Below are positions 53,887-62,143 of a stretch of DNA of 64,000 bases, in pieces (positions within the stretch are counted from its first letter, which is position 1; every line of letters begins with the position of its first letter). The position numbers were made by a program, and so were the translations under genes. The notes beneath the pieces were generated by a model. It had not been told where the DNA came from. It worked only from the letters and a program-made list of their open reading frames with translations, and ran no database searches. This DNA comes from Pedobacter sp. AJM (lineage in GTDB: Bacteria > Bacteroidota > Bacteroidia > Sphingobacteriales > Sphingobacteriaceae), in contig NZ_NHOT01000004.1 in the NCBI RefSeq assembly GCF_002197755.1, positions 124,001 through 188,000 of the forward strand, read 5' to 3'.

Positions 53887-54723
53887 ATGAGAATTTATAA
53901 CACCTCTAGCGGGATTATTATCAACCACAATAACCAATATTTTTTAACGGAAGAGAAAAGCTGGGATAGGTTTGTGAACAGAAGCAATCTCTTTAAAGTG
54001 GTCAGCAGTGAATTGCAATACCTCCAACCTGACGAAGATTTACAAGCGCTCACCCATTCAGCTGTTTTAACACCCATCGGTAACCAGGAAGTATGGGCAT
54101 CCGGCGTAACTTATTTCCGTAGCAGGGAAGCCAGAATAGAGGAATCAAAAGAAGCAAAAGGCGGGGATTTTTATGCCAGGGTATATGATGCAGATCGGCC
54201 GGAACTTTTTTTTAAATCACCAGCTTACCGTACAGTGGGCTCCGGAGAAAACATACGGATCAGGGCAGATTCTAAATGGAACGTACCTGAACCGGAACTG
54301 ACCTTATTTATTTGCTCAGCCGGCACTATAGAAGGTTATACCATAGGCAATGATGTATCTTCGAGGGACATCGAAGGCGAAAATCCGCTTTATCTGCCGC
54401 AGGCAAAATCATATAACGGGGCTACCGCTTTAGGTCCCTGCCTTTTAGTAACAAACGGACCAATAGATCCGGATACGAATATCAGCATCGAAATCTCAAG
54501 GGATTCTGCTGTTCTTTTTAAGGAGAAAATATCCATTAATCAAATGAAACGTAAGCACAAGGATTTAGTGGCCTACTTGTTTCGGGAATTGGATTTCCCT
54601 CATGGAACCTATTTAATGACAGGTACAGGAATCATCCCCGCCGATGATTTTACTTTACACAGCGGCGATATTGTAAAAATAACCATTCCGGAGATTGGTT
54701 CACTGATCAATACCGTTGCATGA
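53887..54723 (+). CDS. FAH-family 2-keto-3-deoxy sugar acid dehydratase
   Basis: This 278-residue protein of the fumarylacetoacetate hydrolase superfamily has WASGVTYFRSREARIEES near residue 78, a signature of 2-dehydro-3-deoxy-D-arabinonate dehydratases. The metal-binding acidic residues lie in WNVPEPELTLFI, and VSSRDIEGENPLYLPQAKSY follows. The reaction would convert 2-keto-3-deoxy-pentonate to 2-ketoglutarate semialdehyde. It stands just upstream of an aldonate dehydratase and a gluconate-type permease, which supports a non-phosphorylative pentonate pathway. A hydrolase of another beta-dicarbonyl compound is an alternative. Confidence 0.85.
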   Translation: MRIYNTSSGIIINHNNQYFLTEEKSWDRFVNRSNLFKVVSSELQYLQPDEDLQALTHSAVLTPIGNQEVWASGVTYFRSREARIEESKEAKGGDFYARVYDADRPELFFKSPAYRTVGSGENIRIRADSKWNVPEPELTLFICSAGTIEGYTIGNDVSSRDIEGENPLYLPQAKSYNGATALGPCLLVTNGPIDPDTNISIEISRDSAVLFKEKISINQMKRKHKDLVAYLFRELDFPHGTYLMTGTGIIPADDFTLHSGDIVKITIPEIGSLINTVA

Positions 54724-54858
54724 TAAACATCGGCAAACAAATGATAGGTTCCTAAACCTATGCCGGAGCGAGTGAAACGATTTTTCAATCAATACGTCCA
54801 CTAGCGAGAAATCTAAATAAGGAAGTAAAAAATAGCGCAACATAGTATATTCTGGAAT

Positions 54859-56574
54859 ATGAAATCATATAGAAGTTCGACCTGGTTTGGCAAAAAAGAT
54901 AAGATGGGCCTCATTTATCGCAGCTGGATGAAAAACCAGGGCATGCCCGAAGACATGTTTGACGGCAGACCGGTAATCGGGATTTGTAATACGTGGTCTG
55001 AACTTACACCCTGCAATGCCCACTTGCGTGATATTGCCGAAAGTGTTCGTCGCGGGGTATTAGAGGCTGGTGGCTTTCCGCTGGAATTTCCCATCATGTC
55101 ATTGGGTGAAACGCTCATGAAACCCACCGCCATGTTGTTCCGTAACCTGGCCAGTATGGATGCAGAGGAATCAATAAGAGGCAACCCTATTGATGGTGTA
55201 GTGCTGCTTACGGGCTGCGATAAAACGACACCTTCTACCCTAATGGGAGCGGCAAGTGTAGATTTACCAACGATTGTGGTTCCCGGCGGCCCCATGTTAA
55301 ACGGAAAATATCACGGACATGACATCGGCTCAGGAACAAGTGTCTGGAAGCTGACAGAGGAATTAAAGAAAGGCGAAATTACTTACGATGAATATGCAGA
55401 AGTAGAAAGTTGCATGTCCCGTAGTCCTGGCCATTGTATGACCATGGGAACGGCCTCCACGATGGCCTGCATGGTTGAAGCCTTAGGCATGAGCCTTTCG
55501 GGTGGTGCGGCTATACCTGCAGTTGATTCCCGGCGAAAAAGGCTTGCTCAGCTATCCGGAAGGAGAATAGTTGAAATGGTTAAAGAAGACTTGAAAATTT
55601 CTAAAATACTCACACGGGATGCTTTTGAAAATGCCATTAAGGTAAATGCAGCAGTGGGGGGTTCCTCAAACTTTATTATTCACCTCACCGCTATTGCAGG
55701 GCGTATGGGTGTAGCGCTGAACTTAGATGATTTTGATGATATTGGCAGTAAAATGCCGCTGCTCGTAAATCTGATGCCTTCAGGGAAATTTTTGATGGAG
55801 GATTTTTACTATGCTGGTGGTGTACCTGCTGTTATAAAACAAATGCAGTCTGTTTTAAAAATGGATACCCTAACGGTAAGCGGGAAAACGCATGCTGAGA
55901 ACATTGCTGATAAAGGAATAAATTACAATAAGGAAGTGATTTATGAATTTGAGCAGCCGATCATTCAGGAAGCCGGAATTACCGTACTCAAAGGTAATCT
56001 GGCAGTTAACGGCGCGGTGATCAAGCCATCCGCAGCTACGCCAGCTTTGATGCAGCATCGAGGTCGGGCAGTTGTGTTTAAAGACATTGAGGATTACCAT
56101 GCGAGAGTAGATGACCCTGATTTGGATATCGATGAAACTTGTGTAATGGTCTTGAAAACGGTCGGTCCGGTCGGCTATCCGGGTATGCCTGAGGTGGGTA
56201 ACATGACATTACCAAAAAAGCTACTTGATAAAGGCGTAACAGATATGGTAAGGATATCGGATGGCAGGATGAGTGGTACGGCATATGGTACAGTTGTGCT
56301 GCATGTATCGCCTGAGTCTGCTATTGGTGGAAATTTAGCGCTTGTAGAAAACGGAGACATCATTGAGCTGGATGTAGCCAATAAACGTATCCACCTTGAA
56401 GTGAGTGATGAAGTGTTAGCCCTGAGGCGAAGCAATTGGGTACAGCCACTTTCTGATGCAACACGTGGCTATGTAAATTTATACGTCAAACATGTTCAGC
56501 AGGCAGATAAAGGTGCTGATCTGGACTTTTTAGTAGGCGGCTCAGGTTCAGCCGTAACCAGAGACTCCCATTAA
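54859..56574 (+). CDS. IlvD/EDD-family sugar acid dehydratase
   Basis: This 571-residue dehydratase of the dihydroxy-acid dehydratase/phosphogluconate dehydratase family has the Fe-S ligands in ICNTWSELTPCN, LLTGCDKTTPSTLM and SCMSRSPGHCMTMGTAST. Acidic metal ligands follow in HAENIADKGIN and the C-terminal half. The overall layout resembles L-arabinonate, D-xylonate or D-fuconate dehydratases rather than the amino-acid biosynthesis enzyme. It converts an aldonic acid to the 2-keto-3-deoxy acid that the preceding FAH protein would process. It is followed after 9 bases by a GntP-type permease. Confidence 0.9.
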   Translation: MKSYRSSTWFGKKDKMGLIYRSWMKNQGMPEDMFDGRPVIGICNTWSELTPCNAHLRDIAESVRRGVLEAGGFPLEFPIMSLGETLMKPTAMLFRNLASMDAEESIRGNPIDGVVLLTGCDKTTPSTLMGAASVDLPTIVVPGGPMLNGKYHGHDIGSGTSVWKLTEELKKGEITYDEYAEVESCMSRSPGHCMTMGTASTMACMVEALGMSLSGGAAIPAVDSRRKRLAQLSGRRIVEMVKEDLKISKILTRDAFENAIKVNAAVGGSSNFIIHLTAIAGRMGVALNLDDFDDIGSKMPLLVNLMPSGKFLMEDFYYAGGVPAVIKQMQSVLKMDTLTVSGKTHAENIADKGINYNKEVIYEFEQPIIQEAGITVLKGNLAVNGAVIKPSAATPALMQHRGRAVVFKDIEDYHARVDDPDLDIDETCVMVLKTVGPVGYPGMPEVGNMTLPKKLLDKGVTDMVRISDGRMSGTAYGTVVLHVSPESAIGGNLALVENGDIIELDVANKRIHLEVSDEVLALRRSNWVQPLSDATRGYVNLYVKHVQQADKGADLDFLVGGSGSAVTRDSH

Positions 56575-56583
56575 AGCAGAAAC

Positions 56584-57903
56584 ATGGATGTACTGATTCT
56601 TTTTGGCTGCATAACAATACTTGTACTATTAATTGCCTGGGCAAAGGTGAATACCTTTCTTGCATTTTTAATCGTATCGGTAATGGCAGCTTTATTGTTG
56701 GGTATGCCCGCTTCCAGTATTCCGCAAACTGTTAATAAAGGATTAGGAGAGACATTAGGATCGCTGGCAATCATCATCGTTTTGGGCGCCATGCTCGGAA
56801 AACTCGTTGCGTCCAGTGGTGCTGCTCAAAAAATAGCTTCGGTATTAAAAAAAACATTCGGCTATAAATACATCACCTGGGCCATGTCTTTAACCGGTTT
56901 TATAGTGGGCATTCCATTATTTTACAATGTTGGGTTTGTATTGCTTATTCCAATTATTTTTTCGGTAGCGTATAACTACAGGTTACCCCTGGTATATGTA
57001 GGCTTGCCAATGCTCGCATCGCTGTCCGTAATGCATGGTTTTTTACCACCTCATCCATCGCCCATGGCTTTAGTGACGCAATTTAATGCAGATTTGGTTA
57101 AAACCTTTGTTTATGGTTTAATCGTAGCCATACCTGCTATACTTATTGCAGGCCCTCTTTTCGCAAGAATATTAATAAATATGCAATCCAGCCCAACAGT
57201 TACCTTGCGGGCCGATGAACTGCCCGATAATGAATTGCCGGGGATAACAAATAGTGTGGTTTCCGCATTGTTACCTGTACTGATCATTTTGGGTACCACG
57301 CTGATAACCAGGATATGTAGTGACCATAAGGTTGTTGTAAATTTTGCCGGATTTATCGGTGATCCAACGATTGCCATGATATTAACCATTTGCATTGCAA
57401 CTTTTACACTTGGGATCAGGTCAGGTAAAAAGCTGATTGACATTATGGTCATTTATGTTGATGCAACAAAAGATATCGCGATGATTCTTTTAATAATCGG
57501 TAGCGCAGGCATTTTGAAACAAGTATTTGTAGAAACCGGGGTGAGCAACAGCCTTGCCGCAATTTTGCAAGGGCTGACCTTACCACCTTTAGTATTGGCC
57601 TGGTTAATAACGGCTGTGCTAAGGCTTTGCCTGGGTTCGGCTACCGTAGCCGGCCTCACCGCTGCCGGCATTGTGTTTCCGCTTATCGGCCCTCATGGTG
57701 CCGATCCAAATTTAATGGTGCTCGCGGTTGGCTCAGGAAGCCTGTTTTGTTCTCACGTAAATGACTCCTCTTTTTGGTTATTCAAAGAGTATTTAGGGTT
57801 ATCTATCAAACAAACGTTTTTGTCCTGGTCGCTGATGGAAACGCTGGTTTCAGTTATCGGACTTATTGGGATACTGATTTTGAACCAGGTACTGTTTAAA
57901 TAG
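56584..57903 (+). CDS. GntP-family gluconate-type permease
   Basis: This 439-residue integral membrane transporter has about 12 hydrophobic spans. It starts MDVLILFGCITILVLLIAWA, contains the family segment MLGKLVASSGAAQKIA, and later has HGFLPPHPSPMALVTQFNAD and LGSATVAGLTAAGIVFPLIG. GntP proteins carry gluconate and related aldonates into the cytoplasm with protons. It is the last gene of the dehydratase operon, consistent with uptake of the sugar acid from the periplasm after SusCD. Its exact substrate is not shown. Confidence 0.93.
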   Translation: MDVLILFGCITILVLLIAWAKVNTFLAFLIVSVMAALLLGMPASSIPQTVNKGLGETLGSLAIIIVLGAMLGKLVASSGAAQKIASVLKKTFGYKYITWAMSLTGFIVGIPLFYNVGFVLLIPIIFSVAYNYRLPLVYVGLPMLASLSVMHGFLPPHPSPMALVTQFNADLVKTFVYGLIVAIPAILIAGPLFARILINMQSSPTVTLRADELPDNELPGITNSVVSALLPVLIILGTTLITRICSDHKVVVNFAGFIGDPTIAMILTICIATFTLGIRSGKKLIDIMVIYVDATKDIAMILLIIGSAGILKQVFVETGVSNSLAAILQGLTLPPLVLAWLITAVLRLCLGSATVAGLTAAGIVFPLIGPHGADPNLMVLAVGSGSLFCSHVNDSSFWLFKEYLGLSIKQTFLSWSLMETLVSVIGLIGILILNQVLFK

Positions 57904-58507
57904 ATAATGGCCATAACATTTAATAGATATCCCTCAGTGCGTTAGCATTAATCACAGCACCTCTATGGATATAAGCATAAATTGGGCCTATAAACCAAAA
58001 TAAAAGCAGGTTGCAGCCCCTTTTCATTAGCTAATTGGTTACCCTTGGTGAAAATCTAAGAACAAACATTTCAACGCCACCAGGAATCATTCAAGACCTG
58101 GTACACCCAATAAATTTCACGTCATTAATATCATCTTTAGTTGCATGATTATGTATACAAGTAAAAATTTGAGAAATCTTTTCTCCTGAAAATTTTCGTT
58201 TTAATCTACGCTGCCTAAAATTGATTTTGAGAGAAAAAATGACGCTATGGCTTTTTTACAAAATTTAGAAACATTTTTCTTCGAAACAAAAAAAAGTTTC
58301 AGGAAAAAATGTTTCAGGATTTCGAAACAAATTTTCACGAAACAAAAAAATGTTTCGAACTTTTTTGTTTCGAAAATGGTATGTCTTCAAGACATGTTTT
58401 AAGCAAAATAATAAAATAGGGTAGCAACCTGGCCTGGAACAAATGACATTGTTCATTCTGAATCAGGTGTGTAATGAAACACGACGAATTAAAATAAAAA
58501 AGTAAAC
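57904..58507. other. Accessory intergenic region
   Basis: This stretch of about 600 bases between the permease and a mobile-element relic contains the symmetrical repeat block at 58262-58373 and a 15-base palindrome (ATGTCTTCAAGACAT, 58381-58395). It also contains a 35-codon minus-strand ATG frame (57920-58027, MKRGCNLLLFWFIGPIYAYI and on) of doubtful reality. The remainder is AT-rich with no other signal. Confidence 0.4.
58262..58373. repeat. Two 56-bp units of alternating GAAAC / GTTTC motifs
   Basis: GAAAC occurs at 58268, 58283, 58324 and 58339, and GTTTC at 58296, 58311, 58352 and 58367. Successive spacings are 15, 13, 15, 13, 15, 13 and 15 bases, so each motif recurs exactly 56 bases later. 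Two imperfect tandem 56-bp units (58262-58317, 58318-58373) each have two direct motifs followed by two inverted ones. The regularity argues for a protein-binding array or a recombination/partition site rather than chance. No such element is known to me by name. Confidence 0.65.
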
Positions 58508-58839
58508 ATGGCTGAAGAGCTTACTCTGGGATTAGTTAAGCGGATGGAAGTCATAGAAAACGAACTGCCAGAGATTTTAAGTTGTTTTTAGAACAATATA
58601 AAGAGACCTTAGCGAACACTCTGGCCAGATAGAAAAATCCAACAAGCGTTATGAAAACCAGAAGATCAGCCAACAGATCGATCTGGTTAAAGACCTCGTG
58701 GGCACCATGCCTAAGGTCATCACCGTAAAAAACGAACATCACCACCATTTCGGGGCATGGTCAAAAACCTCGTCATTGGTATAGTAGCCTGTTCCTAATC
58801 ACAACCTCATTGACAGGAACAGCTTTGTACCTGAAATAA
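58508..58839 (+). pseudogene. Frameshifted mobile-element-type coiled-coil membrane protein
   Basis: The frame starts MAEELTLGLVKRMEVIENEL and stops early. In another frame it continues with SGQIEKSNKRYENQKISQQ, then DLVKDLVGTMPKVITVKNEH with a His cluster. After further shifts it ends with a hydrophobic helix (MVKNLVIGIVACS, then TSLTGTALYLK). The order N-terminal coiled coil, P-K-V-x-T-V, His run and one C-terminal helix recalls small proteins encoded in mobilisable or conjugative elements of Bacteroidota. At least three frameshifts are needed, so the gene is dead. The intact family name is uncertain. Confidence 0.6.
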
Positions 58840-58864
58840 ATTCACAAAATGTAAGTTAACTTAT

Positions 58865-58872
58865 TATATTTG
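58865..58872 (+). promoter_or_regulatory. -7 box TATATTTG upstream of the SRPBCC operon
   Basis: An exact TAnnTTTG match lies 18 bases before the ATG at 58891. It overlaps an upstream in-frame TTG at 58870, which therefore is an unlikely start. Confidence 0.5.
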
Positions 58873-58890
58873 AAATTATTATATAAAACT

Positions 58891-59310
58891 ATGTGGACAA
58901 AATCTCATTCTATCGTAACCAAGGAAGTTACAAAAGAACAAATGTGGAAACTTTTTGCTGACGTGAACAATTGGCACATTTGGGATAACGGAATTGAATT
59001 TGCTAAAATGGAAGGCAAATTTGAAAAAGGAAACCATTTTATCTTAAGGCCAAAAGGCGGGCCGAGTGTAAAAGTAAAACTGCTTGAAACCACGGAAAAC
59101 AAGCATTTTCTTGATGTTACACATTTTCCGCTGGCCAAAATGTTTGATGACCACTTATTTGAAGAAACTGCAGATGGATTAAGAATAACCAATACAATAA
59201 CGGTTAAAGGTTTTTTGGGCTTCCTTTGGATAAAAATAGTTGCTCAGAAAATTGTTGATGGATTGCCAAATGATATGCAAGATCAAATTAAAGCTGCTTC
59301 AAAATTATGA
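58891..59310 (+). CDS. SRPBCC-fold protein
   Basis: This protein of about 139 residues has a START/Bet v1-like layout: MWTKSHSIVTKEVTKEQMWK, then LFADVNNWHIWDNGIEFAKM, a helix-grip opening common to polyketide cyclase/SRPBCC proteins. The rest fits a long C-terminal helix (KIVDGLPNDMQDQIKAA). Such proteins bind small hydrophobic ligands. The stop overlaps the start of the EVE-domain gene (ATGA), and that gene overlaps the MarR gene, so the three form one operon. The ligand and role are unknown. Confidence 0.85.
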   Translation: MWTKSHSIVTKEVTKEQMWKLFADVNNWHIWDNGIEFAKMEGKFEKGNHFILRPKGGPSVKVKLLETTENKHFLDVTHFPLAKMFDDHLFEETADGLRITNTITVKGFLGFLWIKIVAQKIVDGLPNDMQDQIKAASKL

Positions 59311-59753
59311 ACACGACAAAATACTGGATAGCAGCCATTTCAAAAGAACACACGCAACGTGGTGTAAACGGTAACTTTATTCAAGTTTGTCATGGTAAGC
59401 AAACACCCCTAAAACAAATGAAAAAAGGTGATTATCTGATCATTTACTCTTCAAAAATTACAATGGAAGGAAATGAAAAGCTACAAGCTTTTACTGCTGT
59501 TGGACAAGTGGCTGATGATGAAATATATCAATTTCAAATGACGGAGAATTTTAAACCCTTCCGGCGAAATATTGAATTTCTAAAATCAGTGGAATGTTTA
59601 ATTGCACCATTAATCAATGACCTTGAATTTATACTAAACAAAAAGAAATGGGGTTATCCTTTTCGTTTTGGTTTCCTCGAAATCAAAGAAAATGATTTTA
59701 ATCTGATTACTTCTAAAATGCTACAACATGAACCCATCGGACAACACATTTAG
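59307..59753 (+). CDS. EVE-domain protein
   Basis: This 148-residue protein starts MNTTKYWIAAISKEHTQRGV, then has MKKGDYLIIYSSKITMEGNE and VGQVADDEIYQF. This is the layout of the EVE (PUA-like) domain, with its W, GD and later strands. EVE domains bind modified bases in nucleic acids in several systems. Here it is the second gene of a three-gene operon, with a 4-base overlap with the SRPBCC gene and a 26-base overlap with the MarR gene. The small alternative EVE subgroup without fused nucleases seems the best fit; function is not established. Confidence 0.85.
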   Translation: MNTTKYWIAAISKEHTQRGVNGNFIQVCHGKQTPLKQMKKGDYLIIYSSKITMEGNEKLQAFTAVGQVADDEIYQFQMTENFKPFRRNIEFLKSVECLIAPLINDLEFILNKKKWGYPFRFGFLEIKENDFNLITSKMLQHEPIGQHI

Positions 59754-60183
59754 TTTTGATAAACCAGAAGAAAGTACCGGCTTTTTGTTATGGCAGGTTA
59801 CTAATTTATGGCAGCGAGAGATAAAAAAAGCACTGGTGCCATACGATATTACCCATTCGCAGTTTGTACTTATGGCCAGCATACATTGGCTAACTCTAGA
59901 AAAAAAGGAAGTGACGCAAATTATGTTATCCATGCATACTAAAATAGATCCTATGACTACCTCGACTGTACTGAGAACGTTGCTACAAAAGAATATGGTG
60001 AGCAGACAGGAACACAAGACTGATACAAGAGCAAAAACTGTATCATTGACAGAAAATGGAAAAAAGATAATTAAGGACGCTGTTGTTACAGTTGAACAGT
60101 TTGATCATAATTTCTTTTCCGCCCTTGAAAAAAAATTGCAAGGATTTAATCAGAACCTATTGAAACTACTTACTGTAAAGTAA
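59728..60183 (+). CDS. MarR-family transcriptional regulator
   Basis: This 151-residue winged-helix regulator has the helix-turn-helix around MLSMHTKIDPMTTSTVLRTL and the wing RQEHKTDTRAKTVSLTENGK, as in the MarR family. It is the last gene of an operon with an SRPBCC protein and an EVE-domain protein and overlaps the EVE gene by 26 bases in another frame. It probably represses its own operon in response to a small ligand, by family precedent. No effector is identified. Confidence 0.92.
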   Translation: MNPSDNTFSFDKPEESTGFLLWQVTNLWQREIKKALVPYDITHSQFVLMASIHWLTLEKKEVTQIMLSMHTKIDPMTTSTVLRTLLQKNMVSRQEHKTDTRAKTVSLTENGKKIIKDAVVTVEQFDHNFFSALEKKLQGFNQNLLKLLTVK

Positions 60184-60264
60184 ATAAAAAAGGTCACCAG
60201 AGTCAGGATTTTGAATTATTAACTGTTTTTCTAGTCTCCGGTTATAATCATCACAACACTACCT

Positions 60265-60530
60265 AAATTAGGATAAAAATAATTTGCCATTCAATAAATA
60301 ATGAATGGCAAACTAAAACCGAGGTAAGAAGCTTTACAACATATGTGCTTAATGAAATGCAACTATCTGAAATCGATCTTTCGGACGAACAACAAAACCT
60401 CATGGAGATTTGCTTCGACATGAAGAAAATAACCTTGATTGCTAGCCCGGAATATAAAGATGACACTAATAAATTTGCTAAAAAACAGGAACAGAACCAA
60501 TATAATTTCAATCAGCTTTTTGAGCTATGA
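60265..60530 (+). pseudogene. Truncated C-terminal gene fragment
   Basis: An open frame runs from just after a stop at 60264 to 60530 with no ATG near its beginning. The first ATG (60345) would give only 61 residues. The translated part, NEWQTKTEVRSFTTYVLNEM then QLSEIDLSDEQQNLMEICFD and KKITLIASPEYKDDTNKFAK, looks like the C-terminal piece of a longer protein with good coding character. The N-terminal part is missing. I do not recognise the family. Its setting beside the 58.5-kb relic suggests an old deletion or insertion scar. Confidence 0.45.
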
Positions 60531-60588
60531 CAAAAGGCGCATCCCTTACTTTCAGGAATATAGTATGATGGGGGTTGTTAGCCCTGAA

Positions 60589-62064
60589 CTAATACCTGGT
60601 AAGCAGCCGTTTCAAGATGTTTACAGCATCTTCTAGTTCATCGAGATTAGATGAAGCAAAACCAAGCCGTGTTGAATTTGCCTGATAAAAGTGCGAGCGA
60701 TGAATTCTGCCATCAGAAAAAGAAAGGTCCTTTTTACGAGCATCTTGTGTAAGTTTATACATATCAATGGCTGGATCGAAAGTTGTCCACACGGCCATGC
60801 CACCTTCTGGTAACACAAAATTCAGGTAGCTGTTTAATTCATTCTTCAGTAAATTACAAAAAGTATCGCGTCTCTGCCGATAAAGGCGGAGCGACTTGCG
60901 CAAATGGCGCTGAATAATGCCATTTTGCAATAGTTCGGCCATCGCATTGTCTAACATGGTATCTCCCTGTCGGTCTACAATCCGCCTTAGCCTAGCAAGC
61001 TGGGCGATCACATTTTCAGACCCGACCAAATAGCCTACTCTAAAGGCTGGTGATATTGTTTTAGTGAACGATCCAAAATATAAAACCATTCCTTCCTCAT
61101 CTGCACTGGCTAAAGGTGATAATGGTTTGTTGAGGTAATGAAAGTCGTAGTCGTAATCATCTTCAAAAATAATAAAGCCATATTTTGAGGATAAATGCAA
61201 GAGCTGTATGCGCCGCTCCGCCCTTAAGCTTACACTGCTGGGATAATGATGGTGAGAGGTAACATAAACCATCCGTACAGTCTTTATCTTACATATTTGT
61301 TCCAAATCATGTGTATTGATTCCATAATCATCTACCACTATCTGTAATAAATTAGCTCCAGCCTGTAAAAAAATATTGTTTGCGCTAGCCCATCCTGGTG
61401 TACCTGCTACGACATTGTCGCCTGGCCTTATTAAGGCTGTACTAGCCAAATATAAACCCATCACAGTGCCACGTGTAATCAAGATGTTATCTTTAGTCAC
61501 TTTCATTCCACGGGTTTCACTAAAGTAAATAGCCAATTGTTCCCTTAACCAGGCTGAGCCCTGCGGGTCTTCGTATCCCAAACGATTATAGGCGTTACCC
61601 ATAATCAACTGCGTACGATAGGCTCTGGATAAGTCATGCAATGGTGCGAGGCGGGGATCGGGAAAGCCATCATCCAGATGGTAGCTGGTATGTTCCTTAA
61701 TAAACTTGCGCTTTAAATGAGCGGCTTGTTCAAAATGAAAACCTGCAGTTAGTAAAGCATCTCCGGTGTTTTGAATCTTATTGCCAAACTTCTCAGGCTT
61801 AATTACGGGTAAATGGCCTGCTACAAAAGTGCCGCTTCCTGTTTTACTTTCCAGCCAACCTTGGACAATTAGATCGTCATAAGCTCTAATCACGGTTTTT
61901 CGATGAACGGAAAGTAACTCAGCCAAATGTCGAGAGCTAGGTAATTTCGTTGCAGGTTGTAGGATGCCTTCTATAATGGCGTGGGTTAATTTTTTGGCTA
62001 ATTGAACATATAGCGTTATAGAGTTGCCTTTGTTTAAATTAAGGGTCGAGAAAAACGGGTGCAT
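60589..62064 (-). CDS. MocR-family (GntR-aminotransferase) transcriptional regulator
   Basis: This 491-residue protein has an N-terminal GntR winged helix (LPSSRHLAELLSVHRKTVIR and AYDDLIVQGWLESKTGSGTF, residues about 40-85) fused to a class I aminotransferase-like domain. The PLP-binding Lys is expected in YFGSFTKTISPAFRVGYLVG near residue 315. MocR proteins such as PdxR use PLP or amino acid ligands to regulate vitamin B6 and related genes. It is divergent from a pyridoxamine-phosphate-oxidase-like gene, which is a plausible target. Confidence 0.93.
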   Translation of the reverse strand: MHPFFSTLNLNKGNSITLYVQLAKKLTHAIIEGILQPATKLPSSRHLAELLSVHRKTVIRAYDDLIVQGWLESKTGSGTFVAGHLPVIKPEKFGNKIQNTGDALLTAGFHFEQAAHLKRKFIKEHTSYHLDDGFPDPRLAPLHDLSRAYRTQLIMGNAYNRLGYEDPQGSAWLREQLAIYFSETRGMKVTKDNILITRGTVMGLYLASTALIRPGDNVVAGTPGWASANNIFLQAGANLLQIVVDDYGINTHDLEQICKIKTVRMVYVTSHHHYPSSVSLRAERRIQLLHLSSKYGFIIFEDDYDYDFHYLNKPLSPLASADEEGMVLYFGSFTKTISPAFRVGYLVGSENVIAQLARLRRIVDRQGDTMLDNAMAELLQNGIIQRHLRKSLRLYRQRRDTFCNLLKNELNSYLNFVLPEGGMAVWTTFDPAIDMYKLTQDARKKDLSFSDGRIHRSHFYQANSTRLGFASSNLDELEDAVNILKRLLTRY

Positions 62065-62143
62065 AACCGGACTACTTGTTTTGAAAAAATTGGATGATAA
62101 CAGGCATCCAATAAAGATACAATTTTGTTAAAAAGAAAATATA

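Noticed and set aside
57920..58027. 35-codon minus-strand frame just after the GntP permease gene
   Set aside because: It is too short and unsupported, with no recognised relatives, so it is mentioned only in the intergenic entry.
58262..58373. Possible CRISPR array
   Set aside because: Unit motifs alternate in orientation with 13- and 15-base steps and there are no unique spacers of normal length or cas genes nearby.
58265..58456. 63-codon minus-strand ORF with repeated ETFF segments
   Set aside because: The repeats come from the GAAAC/GTTTC array read as protein, so this is a non-coding repeat and not a gene.
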